Positions 1-8,102 of a stretch of 64,000 bases of DNA are shown piece after piece. The DNA lies in assembly GCA_017305925.1 (NCBI GenBank), contig JAFKJW010000198.1, forward strand, positions 22,282 through 86,281. Direction: 5' to 3'. Numbering within the stretch: position 1 is the stretch's first letter; every line of letters starts with the position of its first letter. The position numbers were made by a program, and so were the translations under genes. The notes under the pieces are model-generated. The model saw nothing but the letters and a program-made list of their open reading frames with translations. It made no database searches and had not been told where the DNA came from. This DNA is from Hyphomicrobiales bacterium. Its GTDB lineage: Bacteria; Pseudomonadota; Alphaproteobacteria; Rhizobiales; Rhizobiaceae.

Positions 1-709
1 CCTCGCCCCACTGCGCGATGTTCCAGTCCTCGTCGACATGCGCCGCGGTCCAGCCGGCTTCGGCGTCCATCTCGCCGGCCTCGATCGCCAGCGCGATCAG
101 CGCCGATCCGGTCAGTGTCGTCATGACATGCAGGATGGCGAGCGTCAGCGGATCGTTGCGCCGGGCGAGATGCGCGCCGACAGCGCGGATCGATTCGCGC
201 GGCTGCTCGACATGCATGACGCCCTCAGCGAGGAAGAAGCGCGCGCCGAGCGCCTCGCGCGCCCAGTCCAGCACCGGATCCCACAGTTCGGCCTGCCGCG
301 CCACGAGGCGCTCCGGCGCATCGGCACGATAGAAGACCAGATCGCTGGACGCGAAACGCAGAATGTCCTCAAGCACCGCCTGGGGATCCGCCGCAACGCC
401 ATCGATTGCCGTATTGACCAGCCTGAGGACGGGCATCGTCACTGGATCGATCGTTTCGGCTTGGCCGTCGAATTCCGCGGCGACGAGGCCGGCCGCCTCT
501 GCCGTCGGCAGGAGAAGGACGGAACGGCCGGGCGTCCGTACGGGCTTGCCGTCCAGTTCCACCGTGAAGCCGCCTTCTGCCGTTCCCACGGCGGCCGATT
601 TGTAGAAGCGCCGGACCGCGCTTGCCTTCATCTGGTTGCGCGCGCGCTGCGTCGGGTCGGGATCCGAAAGATGTTTTCCCGCTTCGAGGTCGTTCAGGAT
701 CTCACGCAT
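1..709 (-). CDS. ATP12 family chaperone (3' end outside window)
   Basis: The minus-strand frame opens with ATG at 709 and stays open to the window edge, so the C-terminus is missing. The translation begins MREILNDLEAGKHLSDPDP and contains RFYKSA near residue 35, followed by the ELDGKPVRTPGR segment typical of the ATP12 family. Proteins of this family act as assembly chaperones for the F1-ATPase alpha subunit. The start overlaps the end of the upstream DMT transporter gene by 8 bp, so the two are probably translationally coupled in an rluC-DMT-ATP12 operon, an order common in rhizobia. Function is assigned by family resemblance only. Confidence 0.85.
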   Translation of the reverse strand, partial: MREILNDLEAGKHLSDPDPTQRARNQMKASAVRRFYKSAAVGTAEGGFTVELDGKPVRTPGRSVLLLPTAEAAGLVAAEFDGQAETIDPVTMPVLRLVNTAIDGVAADPQAVLEDILRFASSDLVFYRADAPERLVARQAELWDPVLDWAREALGARFFLAEGVMHVEQPRESIRAVGAHLARRNDPLTLAILHVMTTLTGSALIALAIEAGEMDAEAGWTAAHVDEDWNIAQWGE

Positions 710-1622
710 CGGACAAGCTCCGCGCCCGCGCCGGGCGATTGACGACGAACAGGCCTGCCGCGATCAGCGCCAGCGCCGCGAAGATCCGCCACGACAGCGG
801 CTCGCCGAGCAGCACGCCCCCGCAAAGCACGCCGAACGCCGGCGTGAGGAACGTGAAGCTGGAAAGGCCCGCAGCGGGATAGCGCCGCATCAGCCAGAAC
901 CATATCACATAGGTGACGCCGACGATGTAGACAGCCTGGAAGAGCAGCGCCCCCGTCGCCAGCCCGCCGGCATCCCGGACGACCGGGCCGGACAGCAGGA
1001 GGAGCGGCGCGGTGGCGACCGCCGAGACCGCGAGCTGATAGAGCAGCACCTTCTCCGCACTCGCGGAATTGAGCCGGCCGCGCTTTATGCAGAGGATCGT
1101 CACCGCCCAGAAGATGCCTCCTGCAAGGCTGAGAAGATCGCCCTTGATCATGTCGGGCCCGATCCGGCCGAGCTTGTCCGAAAAGACCAGCGTCACGCCG
1201 CCGAATGCGAGGACAAGGCCTGCGAGCTTGCGGCCCGTCATGCGCTCGCCGAGCACGAAATGGGCACCGACCAGCACCCAGAACGGCATCGTGTTCACCA
1301 GAAGCGCGCTGCGCCCGACGCTCGTATAGTCGAGTCCGATGAAGATGCAGGCGAACTCGGCACCGAAGAGCAGCCCGACGACGATCCCCGGGACCAGCGT
1401 TCCGTCGTTCCCGAAAAGCCTGATGCCGCGCAATCGGCACCACAGCAGGACCACCACGCAGGCGATGGCCGAACGCACCACGGATACGAAGAGCGGATCG
1501 AACCCGTGATTGGCGAGTTTGCCGGCGACGCCGTTCAGCCCCCAGGAAAAGGTGAGGAGCACCATGAGCGCCGCTGCCGCGGCGTCGACGCCGTCTCGCC
1601 TGTCGAGGGCGGCGTCCGTCAC
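702..1622 (-). CDS. EamA/DMT family transporter
   Basis: This is a 306-aa hydrophobic protein with about ten predicted membrane segments in two EamA repeats (for example MVLLTFSWGLNGVAGKL near the N-terminus and VTYVIWFWLMRRYPA in the second half). It is a likely drug/metabolite-type exporter of unknown substrate in the inner membrane. The frame is open far upstream, but I chose the GTG at 1622. It overlaps the rluC stop as GTGA (4 bp), a standard coupling arrangement, and places the first membrane helix correctly. It sits between rluC and the ATP12 gene. Confidence 0.85.
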   Translation of the reverse strand: MTDAALDRRDGVDAAAAALMVLLTFSWGLNGVAGKLANHGFDPLFVSVVRSAIACVVVLLWCRLRGIRLFGNDGTLVPGIVVGLLFGAEFACIFIGLDYTSVGRSALLVNTMPFWVLVGAHFVLGERMTGRKLAGLVLAFGGVTLVFSDKLGRIGPDMIKGDLLSLAGGIFWAVTILCIKRGRLNSASAEKVLLYQLAVSAVATAPLLLLSGPVVRDAGGLATGALLFQAVYIVGVTYVIWFWLMRRYPAAGLSSFTFLTPAFGVLCGGVLLGEPLSWRIFAALALIAAGLFVVNRPARARSLSDA

Positions 1623-2605
1623 GCCACGGGCTCCGCTGCCGCCTCGTCGAAGCCGAGCAGGTTCCAGCTCTGGCGCATATGCGGCGGCAGCGGCGCGACG
1701 ACATCGACCACGCCGCCGTCGGGATGCGGAATGACGATCCGCCGGGCATGCAGGTGCAGCCGGTTCTGGATGCCGCCCGGAAATTCCCAGTTGATATCCG
1801 CCTCGAAATATTTGGGGTCGCCGATGATCGGATGGCCGATATGGGCGGCATGGACGCGCAACTGATGGGTGCGTCCCGTATAGGGCTCCATCTCCAGCCA
1901 GGCGAGGCTCTGGCCCGCCTGCTCCACGACGCGATAGAAGGAGACGGCGTGGTCGGCGCCTTCTTCCCCGTGCTTCGCCACGCGCATGCGGTCGCCGTCC
2001 GCGGTCGGTTCCTTCACCAGCCAGGTCGATATCTTGTCCTGCCGCTTCTTCGGCACGCCCTTCACGAGGGACCAATAGGTCTTCTTCGTCTCGCGCGCGC
2101 GAAACGCCTCGGCAAGCTTCATCGCGGCGAGCCGCGTGCGCGCCACGACCAGCACGCCGGACGTGTCGCGGTCGAGCCGATGCACCAGCCGCGGCTTCTC
2201 GCCCTTCTTGTTGCGCCAGGCCTCCAGCATGCCGTCGACGCTGCGCGTCACGCCCGAACCGCCCTGCACCGCCAGGCCGGAAGGCTTGTTGAAGACGAAA
2301 ACCTTCGGATCCTCGTGCAGCAGCATCTTCGCCAGAAGTTCGCCGTCGCCGCTTCCCTTGATCGTATTGACGGTGAGATCGCCGCCGCCCTTGCGGTCGA
2401 CGCCGAGCGGCGGAACGCGCACCACCTGCCCCGGCTCCATGCGCGTGTCCGATTTCACTCTGCCGCCGTCCACGCGGATCTGGCCGGACCTGAGGAGTTT
2501 CTGGAGATGCCCGAAGCCCAGCCCCGGGAAATGGGCCTTGAACCAGCGGTCGAGGCGCATGCCGGCCTCACCCTCCTCCACTTTTATCTGCTCTATTCCT
2601 GCCAT
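1619..2605 (-). CDS. rluC: RluA/RluC family 23S rRNA pseudouridine synthase
   Basis: This 328-aa protein has an N-terminal S4 RNA-binding domain (about residues 15-60) and a pseudouridine synthase domain containing HRLDRDTSG, with the catalytic Asp at about residue 145. Family members isomerise uridines in 23S rRNA; the exact target positions cannot be read from sequence. The frame extends upstream to 2740, but the ATG at 2605 (MAGIEQIKVEEG) starts just before the S4 domain. It is the first gene of a probable rluC-DMT-ATP12 operon on the minus strand. Confidence 0.9.
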   Translation of the reverse strand: MAGIEQIKVEEGEAGMRLDRWFKAHFPGLGFGHLQKLLRSGQIRVDGGRVKSDTRMEPGQVVRVPPLGVDRKGGGDLTVNTIKGSGDGELLAKMLLHEDPKVFVFNKPSGLAVQGGSGVTRSVDGMLEAWRNKKGEKPRLVHRLDRDTSGVLVVARTRLAAMKLAEAFRARETKKTYWSLVKGVPKKRQDKISTWLVKEPTADGDRMRVAKHGEEGADHAVSFYRVVEQAGQSLAWLEMEPYTGRTHQLRVHAAHIGHPIIGDPKYFEADINWEFPGGIQNRLHLHARRIVIPHPDGGVVDVVAPLPPHMRQSWNLLGFDEAAAEPVA

Positions 2606-2767
2606 GGTTCCGACGATCCGACTTGCGCAGCCGGCAGATAGCATCCCCGGAAGCTTCGTGCGAGCCGGAAGCTCATCGGACGGGAGGATCGCCCGAAAGC
2701 ACCGCCGAGGGCGCGACGGAGCGCCATGCCTCTCAAGCAATTGCCCGGTGCTTACCGAGAGGCTTTT

Positions 2768-3862
2768 CTATTCGGTCACGCCGGCGACGCGAGACAGCCC
2801 GACGCGCTGCAGGGCGGGGATCGATGTGATGGCGCGCAACGCGACGTTCCGCGCCGCAGCCAGCGCCGTGCTCTGGGTCTGGGCCATCGACAGGAACCTC
2901 TCACTGAACCGGATCCAGCGGGCGCCGACCGGATGACGCTCGGCGTTGTAGGCGTCCAGCGTATCTGCGCCGAGACAGCGCGCAAAGCACACGGCATCCT
3001 CGATCCCGAGGTTCATGCCGCGCCCGCCGACCGGCGAATGCACATGCGCGGCGTCGCCGCCGATGAAGACGCGGCCTTCCCGGTAGGCCGTGGCCAGCTT
3101 GACGCTGACATGGAACGTGTCGACGAGAAGGACCCTTTTCTCCATTCCGGCAAGGCCCGGGACACGGGCGACCGCGTCGCGCGTGTTGGAGATGATGCGG
3201 TAGCGCCGGGGCGCGATGGGAATGATGAAGGCGACGTCGCCTCCCGCATGCAGGAAGGCATGCGCCGTGGCTTCGGGGTCGGACCAGGCGGGGATCTCGA
3301 CGTCGGCGATGCTCCACAGCCGCTCATGTATGTAGCCGTCGAAGCCGATGCCGGCCGCCTGGCGCGTCGCGCTGTGCGAACCGTCCGCGCCGAACACATA
3401 GGCGCAGGTCTCGGCGCTCTCTCCGCGCGCATCCCGCAGCGTCACCTCCACGTCGTCGTCTCGCTGCGCCAGCCCGACGAATTCGGTGTTGCGCCGGACC
3501 TGCACGCCGAGCTCGGCCAGCCTGTCCACCATGATCTGCTCGGTGCGGCTCTGCGGCAAAGAAAGCAGGAAATTGTAGCGGTGGGGGATGAGCGACAGAT
3601 CGATCGCGCCGATCAGCTCGCCCTCCACGGAAATGAACACCGTCTGAAGACGGATACCCTCGGCGAGCAGGCGTTCGGCAACGCCGCAGGGGTGCAGCAG
3701 GTCGAGGCTGTGGGAACTGATGCCCACCGCCTTCGCGAGCGGGGTCACCACCGCATTGCGCTCCACGATCGTGACGGATCGGCCCTGCCGGGTCAGTTCG
3801 AGCGCCGCGGTCAGTCCGGTCGGGCCCGCGCCGACAATGAGCACCCTGTCGCGATCACCCAT
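2768..3862 (-). CDS. FAD-dependent monooxygenase (PheA/TfdB/UbiH class)
   Basis: This 364-aa protein begins with a Rossmann FAD-binding motif, VLIVGAGPTGLTAALEL, at residues 8-24. It carries the second FAD motif GGDAAHVHSPVGGRGMNLG near residue 280. This is the class A flavoprotein hydroxylase fold, which uses NAD(P)H and O2 to hydroxylate aromatic or polyketide substrates. The substrate here is unknown. It is shorter than typical phenol hydroxylases because it lacks the C-terminal thioredoxin-like domain. It starts 4 bp downstream of the rarA stop, so co-transcription with rarA is likely. Confidence 0.8.
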   Translation of the reverse strand: MGDRDRVLIVGAGPTGLTAALELTRQGRSVTIVERNAVVTPLAKAVGISSHSLDLLHPCGVAERLLAEGIRLQTVFISVEGELIGAIDLSLIPHRYNFLLSLPQSRTEQIMVDRLAELGVQVRRNTEFVGLAQRDDDVEVTLRDARGESAETCAYVFGADGSHSATRQAAGIGFDGYIHERLWSIADVEIPAWSDPEATAHAFLHAGGDVAFIIPIAPRRYRIISNTRDAVARVPGLAGMEKRVLLVDTFHVSVKLATAYREGRVFIGGDAAHVHSPVGGRGMNLGIEDAVCFARCLGADTLDAYNAERHPVGARWIRFSERFLSMAQTQSTALAAARNVALRAITSIPALQRVGLSRVAGVTE

Positions 3863-3865
3863 TGC

Positions 3866-5194
3866 TCAATCCTGCGAGTTGCGTTCGCGGCGCAGCTTCG
3901 ACCAATAATCGAGCCGTTTCCTGATCTCGCGCTCGAAACCGCGATCCGGCGGCTCATAGAATGTCTGCCGTCCCATCTTCTCCGGAAAATAATCCTGCCC
4001 GGAAAACGCATCCGGCTCGTCATGGTCGTAGCGGTAACCGGCCCCGTAGTCTTCCGCCTTCATGAGCTTGGTCGGCGCGTTCAATATGTGCTTGGGCGGC
4101 AGCAGCGAGCCGTGCTGCTTGGCGGCCGCGATGGCGGCCTTGAAGGCCGTGTAGACGGCGTTCGACTTCGGCGCCGTCGCCAGATAGACGCAGGCCTGCG
4201 CGAAGGCGAGTTCACCTTCCGGCGATCCGAGATAGTCGTAGGCATCCTTGGCGGCGTTCGCCACAACCAGGGCCTGCGGATCGGCGAGGCCGATGTCCTC
4301 CACCGCCATGCGCACCAGCCGCCGGCCGAGATAGAGCGGGTCCTCGCCCGCGTCGAACATGCGCGCCAGATAATAGAGGGCGGCATCCGGGTCCGAGCCA
4401 CGCACGGATTTGTGCAGCGCCGAGATCAGGTTGTAATGACCGTCCTGGCCCTTGTCGTAAATCGGCGCGCGGCGCTGGACGATCTTCTGGAGTTCTTCGG
4501 CGTCGAAAATTTCGCCCGGCCGCGCGGCGCGCCACACCTCTTCGGACAGGGTCAGCGCGGCGCGTCCGTCGCCGTCGGCCATGCGCAGCAAAACCGCGCG
4601 GGCCTCCGTATCGAGCGGCAGCGGCCTGCCCTCGACTTCTTCCGCCCGCGCGATGAGCTTCGACAGGCTTTCTTCGCCCAAAGCATGGAACACGAGCACC
4701 CGCGCCCGCGACAGAAGCGCGGCGTTGAGCTCGAAGGACGGATTTTCCGTCGTGGCGCCGACAAGGATGACGGTGCCGTCCTCCATGACCGGCAGGAAGG
4801 AATCCTGCTGGGCGCGGTTGAAGCGATGGATTTCGTCGACGAACAGCAGGGTCTGGCGGCCGCTGGTGCGCCTTAGCCGCGCCGCCTCGAAAACCTTCTT
4901 CAGGTCGGCGACGCCCGAAAAAATCGCGGAAATCTGCTCGAAGGCAAGATCGGTCTCACCGGCCAGAAGCCGCGCCACCGTCGTCTTGCCGGTGCCGGGC
5001 GGCCCCCAGAAGATCATCGAGCCGAGCGAGCCGGAGCGGATCAGCCGCGTCAGCGCCCCGTCTTCGCCGGTCAGATGCTCCTGGCCGACGACATCGGCGA
5101 GCACGGCCGGACGCAGCCGGTCCGCCAGCGGACGATAGGAGGGCGCCACGCTCTCTCGCGCCGGCTGCTCAAGGGGACCAAAGAGATCGGCCAT
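3866..5194 (-). CDS. rarA: Replication-associated recombination protein A (MgsA/RarA AAA ATPase)
   Basis: This 442-aa AAA+ ATPase has Walker A GPPGTGKT near residues 64-71 and Walker B LLFVDEIHRF near 115-124. A sensor region (VGATTENPSF) and the C-terminal MgsA tetramerisation part (for example SDPDAALYYLARM) follow. RarA acts at stalled replication forks and in recombination. The length and end-to-end motif order match the family. It lies 24 bp downstream of the serine protease gene and immediately upstream of the flavoprotein gene. The DegP-RarA order is common in alphaproteobacteria. Confidence 0.95.
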   Translation of the reverse strand: MADLFGPLEQPARESVAPSYRPLADRLRPAVLADVVGQEHLTGEDGALTRLIRSGSLGSMIFWGPPGTGKTTVARLLAGETDLAFEQISAIFSGVADLKKVFEAARLRRTSGRQTLLFVDEIHRFNRAQQDSFLPVMEDGTVILVGATTENPSFELNAALLSRARVLVFHALGEESLSKLIARAEEVEGRPLPLDTEARAVLLRMADGDGRAALTLSEEVWRAARPGEIFDAEELQKIVQRRAPIYDKGQDGHYNLISALHKSVRGSDPDAALYYLARMFDAGEDPLYLGRRLVRMAVEDIGLADPQALVVANAAKDAYDYLGSPEGELAFAQACVYLATAPKSNAVYTAFKAAIAAAKQHGSLLPPKHILNAPTKLMKAEDYGAGYRYDHDEPDAFSGQDYFPEKMGRQTFYEPPDRGFEREIRKRLDYWSKLRRERNSQD

Positions 5195-5218
5195 GCCGGT
5201 CTATATCGGGCGCGCCGG

Positions 5219-6733
5219 TCAGTAACGCAACATCTGCTTCATGACGCGGCCGTCGCGTTCCATGGTGAAGCGCCACCAGCGCGTGTTCTGCGAGGCCGCC
5301 TCCTTCAGCTTCTCCGGCGTATCGACGACCTCGCCATTCACCTCGCGGATGACGTCGCGCGGCTGAAAGCCGAACTGCCCGGCCGGCGAGTTGCGCTCGA
5401 CATCCGTCATTGCCACGCCCTTGCCCTGCGAACGGATGTTGAGCCGTTCGGCAAGGCGCGGCGAGAGTTCCGCCACCGTCGCGCCGGCGAACGGGCTGTC
5501 GCCGTCGATGGTGATCTCCGCCGAAGACTGGCCCGCCGGCGCAAGGCCGAGCGTCACCGCCACCTCGCGCTGCTCGCCGCCGCTCAACACGCCGAGCTTG
5601 ATCGTGGCGCCCACCGCCTGCGTCGCCAGCCGATATCCGAGCGCGTCCACATGCTCGATCGGAACGCCGTTCATGGTGAGCACGATGTCGCCCGGCTTCA
5701 GCCCGGCCGCCTTCGCCGGGCCACCCTCCTCCACGGAGGAGACGATCGCCCCGCTCGGCTGCGTCATACCGAGCGCCTCGGCGATCTGCGCCGTCACGGC
5801 GTCGAAGGTGGCGCCGAGGTAAGGACGCTCGAAATAGTCCTTGCCGGCCTTCGCCGAGGCGACCACCGCGCGCACCATGTTGGAGGGAATGGCGAAGCCG
5901 ATGCCGATCGAGCCGCCGCTGCGGCTGTAGATCGCGGTGTTGATGCCGACGAGCCGGCCGCCCATGTCGACCAGTGCCCCGCCGGAGTTTCCGGGATTGA
6001 TCGCCGCATCCGTCTGGATGAAGAATCCGAAATCCGACACCCCGATATGCGAGCGCGCCAGCGCCGAGACGATGCCGCTGGTGGTCGTCTGCCCGACGCC
6101 GAAGGGATTGCCGATCGCCAGCACCAGATCGCCGATCTCGATCGCGTCCGAATCGCCGATCGGCACGGTGGGAAACGGCTGCGCCGCATCGATCTTCAGG
6201 ACCGCGAGGTCCAGCGCCTCGTCCTTCAGAAGCACCTTGCTCTGGAACTCGCGCCCGTCCGCCAGCGCCACCTTCAGTTCGTCGGCATTGGCGATCACAT
6301 GATAGTTGGTGACGACCAGCCCGCTCGCGTCGACGATCACGCCGGAGCCCAGCGACTGCTGGACGCGCGGCGTCATCTGCCCGCCGCCGAAGAATTCCTC
6401 GAAGAAGGGATCGCCGGCAAACGGCGACACCGCCTTCGGCTTCTTCGTGGCGTAGACGTTCACCACCGCGGGCGTCGTCTTCCTGACCAGCGGCGCGAAG
6501 GAAAGCTGCATGTCCTCGCGGCCGAAAGGCACGCGCCTGGCCGGCTCCGGCGCGGTCGCTCCGTCCTGCGCGCCGGACGGCGGCGTGGCGGCGCCGTCGT
6601 CGGAGCCGCGCAGCAATTCGTTCATGATGTCGCCGAGCACGTTGCCGTTTTCAGCCGCGCCCACGCCGGCAATGCCTGCACCAAACGTCAGAAGCAGAAC
6701 GGCAATCATGAATTTCAAGCGTGCGGTCGGCAT
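5219..6733 (-). CDS. DegP/DegQ (Do) family periplasmic serine endoprotease
   Basis: This 504-aa protein has an N-terminal signal peptide (hydrophobic residues 8-26, AGVGA cleavage region). Its trypsin-like domain contains catalytic His145 (VTNYHVIAN), Asp175 (LDLAVLK) and Ser250 (NPGNSGGAL). Two PDZ domains follow, roughly residues 290-385 and 410-500. This is the HtrA layout used for periplasmic protein quality control. The start ATG is preceded by a GGGGAG Shine-Dalgarno sequence about 6 bases upstream. It is the first gene of the minus-strand run into rarA. Confidence 0.93.
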   Translation of the reverse strand: MPTARLKFMIAVLLLTFGAGIAGVGAAENGNVLGDIMNELLRGSDDGAATPPSGAQDGATAPEPARRVPFGREDMQLSFAPLVRKTTPAVVNVYATKKPKAVSPFAGDPFFEEFFGGGQMTPRVQQSLGSGVIVDASGLVVTNYHVIANADELKVALADGREFQSKVLLKDEALDLAVLKIDAAQPFPTVPIGDSDAIEIGDLVLAIGNPFGVGQTTTSGIVSALARSHIGVSDFGFFIQTDAAINPGNSGGALVDMGGRLVGINTAIYSRSGGSIGIGFAIPSNMVRAVVASAKAGKDYFERPYLGATFDAVTAQIAEALGMTQPSGAIVSSVEEGGPAKAAGLKPGDIVLTMNGVPIEHVDALGYRLATQAVGATIKLGVLSGGEQREVAVTLGLAPAGQSSAEITIDGDSPFAGATVAELSPRLAERLNIRSQGKGVAMTDVERNSPAGQFGFQPRDVIREVNGEVVDTPEKLKEAASQNTRWWRFTMERDGRVMKQMLRY

Positions 6734-6867
6734 GGCGACTCCCCGGTTCCGAACCCGCTAGATGAGCGATCATTGTGCAAATTGAAAGACCGCATGAAAC
6801 CTTCCGTTTACCGACATCGGAGCTTTCTCCCGGCATGGGCGGGTCTTTCCACTTCAGGAGGTATAAA

Positions 6868-8064
6868 GTGGCCGCCGCAACGCGGGCCGGCCTGGCGATG
6901 AACGACTCGATATCCGTCACGGACACCGCAAATATTCCGCCCGCCGCCGTCCGGAGGGCGAAGGCACAGCCGCGTTCCCCGGCGCGCGAGCATGTCGACT
7001 ACATCGAATATTTCCGCGCCGTGGCGATCGTCCTGATCGTGGCCGGCCATGCCATGGATCTCTCCTGGGCGCATCTGCAAGGCGGGCCGATCGCGGGAAA
7101 GGAGGCGCTCGGGATCGTCTCGGCTCTCATCGACGGCGGAACGTTCTATTTCGTCTTCATCTCCGGATTCCTCTACCGCCTCGTGTTCCATGGGCGGGTG
7201 AAATACGCCGATTTCATGCGCAAGAAGGCGGTGAACATCGGCCTTCCCTATCTGATCCTGGGCATACCGCTGGCCTTCTACCAGATGTTCGCCTCCGGCT
7301 TCCACGCGACGCTCTACAAGCATGACGCGGTCCTGGGCACGAACTATTTCGTGGACGTCGTCACGCAGCTTGCCACCGGCGAGATGATGACGGCCTACTG
7401 GTACATTCCCTTCATCTTTCTCGTCTTCGCGGCATCGCCCCTGTTCGATCGCTTCATAGAGCTGTCCCGGAGCCGGCAGATCGTGATCCTCCTCGGCTCG
7501 CTCGCCGTCGCCTTCTGGGTGCACCGGCCCTATGAAAGCCTCGATCCTTTTCATTCCTTCCTCTACTTCGTGAACATGTACCTGTTCGGCATCATGGTCT
7601 GCGGAGAGAGGCACCGCCTGATCAAGCTGCTGCGCAAGACGCCGGTGCTCATCCTGCTTGCCGTCATGCTGGTCGGGATCGCGCTCGCGCAGGAATTCGT
7701 CTTCCATCAGATCAGCAACATCGAACGCATCCAGGGCGAGGGATGGATGCCCAAGGGCTTCGACGCGATGCTCGTTCAGAAATATGTGGGCGTGCTGTTC
7801 TTCTGCGGCCTGCTGGCCCGCTGGGGTGACCACCTGGCCGCACCGTTCCACGCGCTCGCCAATGCCAGCTTCGGCATGTATTTCGTACACGGCATCATCC
7901 TTGCGGCGATGAGCCATTTGCCGGCCGCGGCATCGCCGCGCTTCGCCTTCTCGCCGGCGGTCTTCCTGATCTATGCGACGGTCACGGTCTTGCTGAGCTA
8001 CGCGACCGTGCGCACCGCCCGAGCGCTGCTCGGCCCCCGCAGCCGTTACATTATCGGCAGTTGA
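6868..8064 (+). CDS. Acyltransferase family 3 membrane protein
   Basis: This 398-aa polytopic protein has a charged N-terminus followed by EYFRAVAIVLIVAGHAMD, the first helix with the conserved Arg and His of acyltransferase 3 (OafA/NodX-like) proteins. About ten membrane segments follow. Such enzymes transfer acyl groups to surface sugars or lipids from the cytoplasmic membrane; the acceptor here is unknown. I chose GTG 6868 because a perfect AGGAGG lies at 6856-6861, six bases upstream. An in-frame ATG at 6898 is the alternative. It is divergent from the DegP-like gene. Confidence 0.8.
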   Translation: MAAATRAGLAMNDSISVTDTANIPPAAVRRAKAQPRSPAREHVDYIEYFRAVAIVLIVAGHAMDLSWAHLQGGPIAGKEALGIVSALIDGGTFYFVFISGFLYRLVFHGRVKYADFMRKKAVNIGLPYLILGIPLAFYQMFASGFHATLYKHDAVLGTNYFVDVVTQLATGEMMTAYWYIPFIFLVFAASPLFDRFIELSRSRQIVILLGSLAVAFWVHRPYESLDPFHSFLYFVNMYLFGIMVCGERHRLIKLLRKTPVLILLAVMLVGIALAQEFVFHQISNIERIQGEGWMPKGFDAMLVQKYVGVLFFCGLLARWGDHLAAPFHALANASFGMYFVHGIILAAMSHLPAAASPRFAFSPAVFLIYATVTVLLSYATVRTARALLGPRSRYIIGS

Positions 8065-8070
8065 ACCTAC

Positions 8071-8102
8071 GGGCGCCGCCGGATTTCAGCCGTTCGGCGC
8101 CC
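8071..8102. terminator. Hairpin between convergent genes
   Basis: GGGCGCCG at 8071-8078 can pair with CGGCGCCC at 8095-8102. The hairpin lies just after the acyltransferase stop and overlaps the 3' end of the convergent L,D-transpeptidase gene. A bidirectional terminator role is inferred; there is no strong T-run. Confidence 0.4.

Noticed and set aside
2726..4876. Long plus-strand frame of 716 codons opposite the FAD monooxygenase and rarA
   Set aside because: It is an antisense shadow: Arg/His/Asp-rich composition and two well-conserved genes on the other strand.
5075..6901. Plus-strand frame of 608 codons opposite the DegP-like protease
   Set aside because: High-GC antisense artefact; the minus-strand protease has full catalytic and PDZ motifs.
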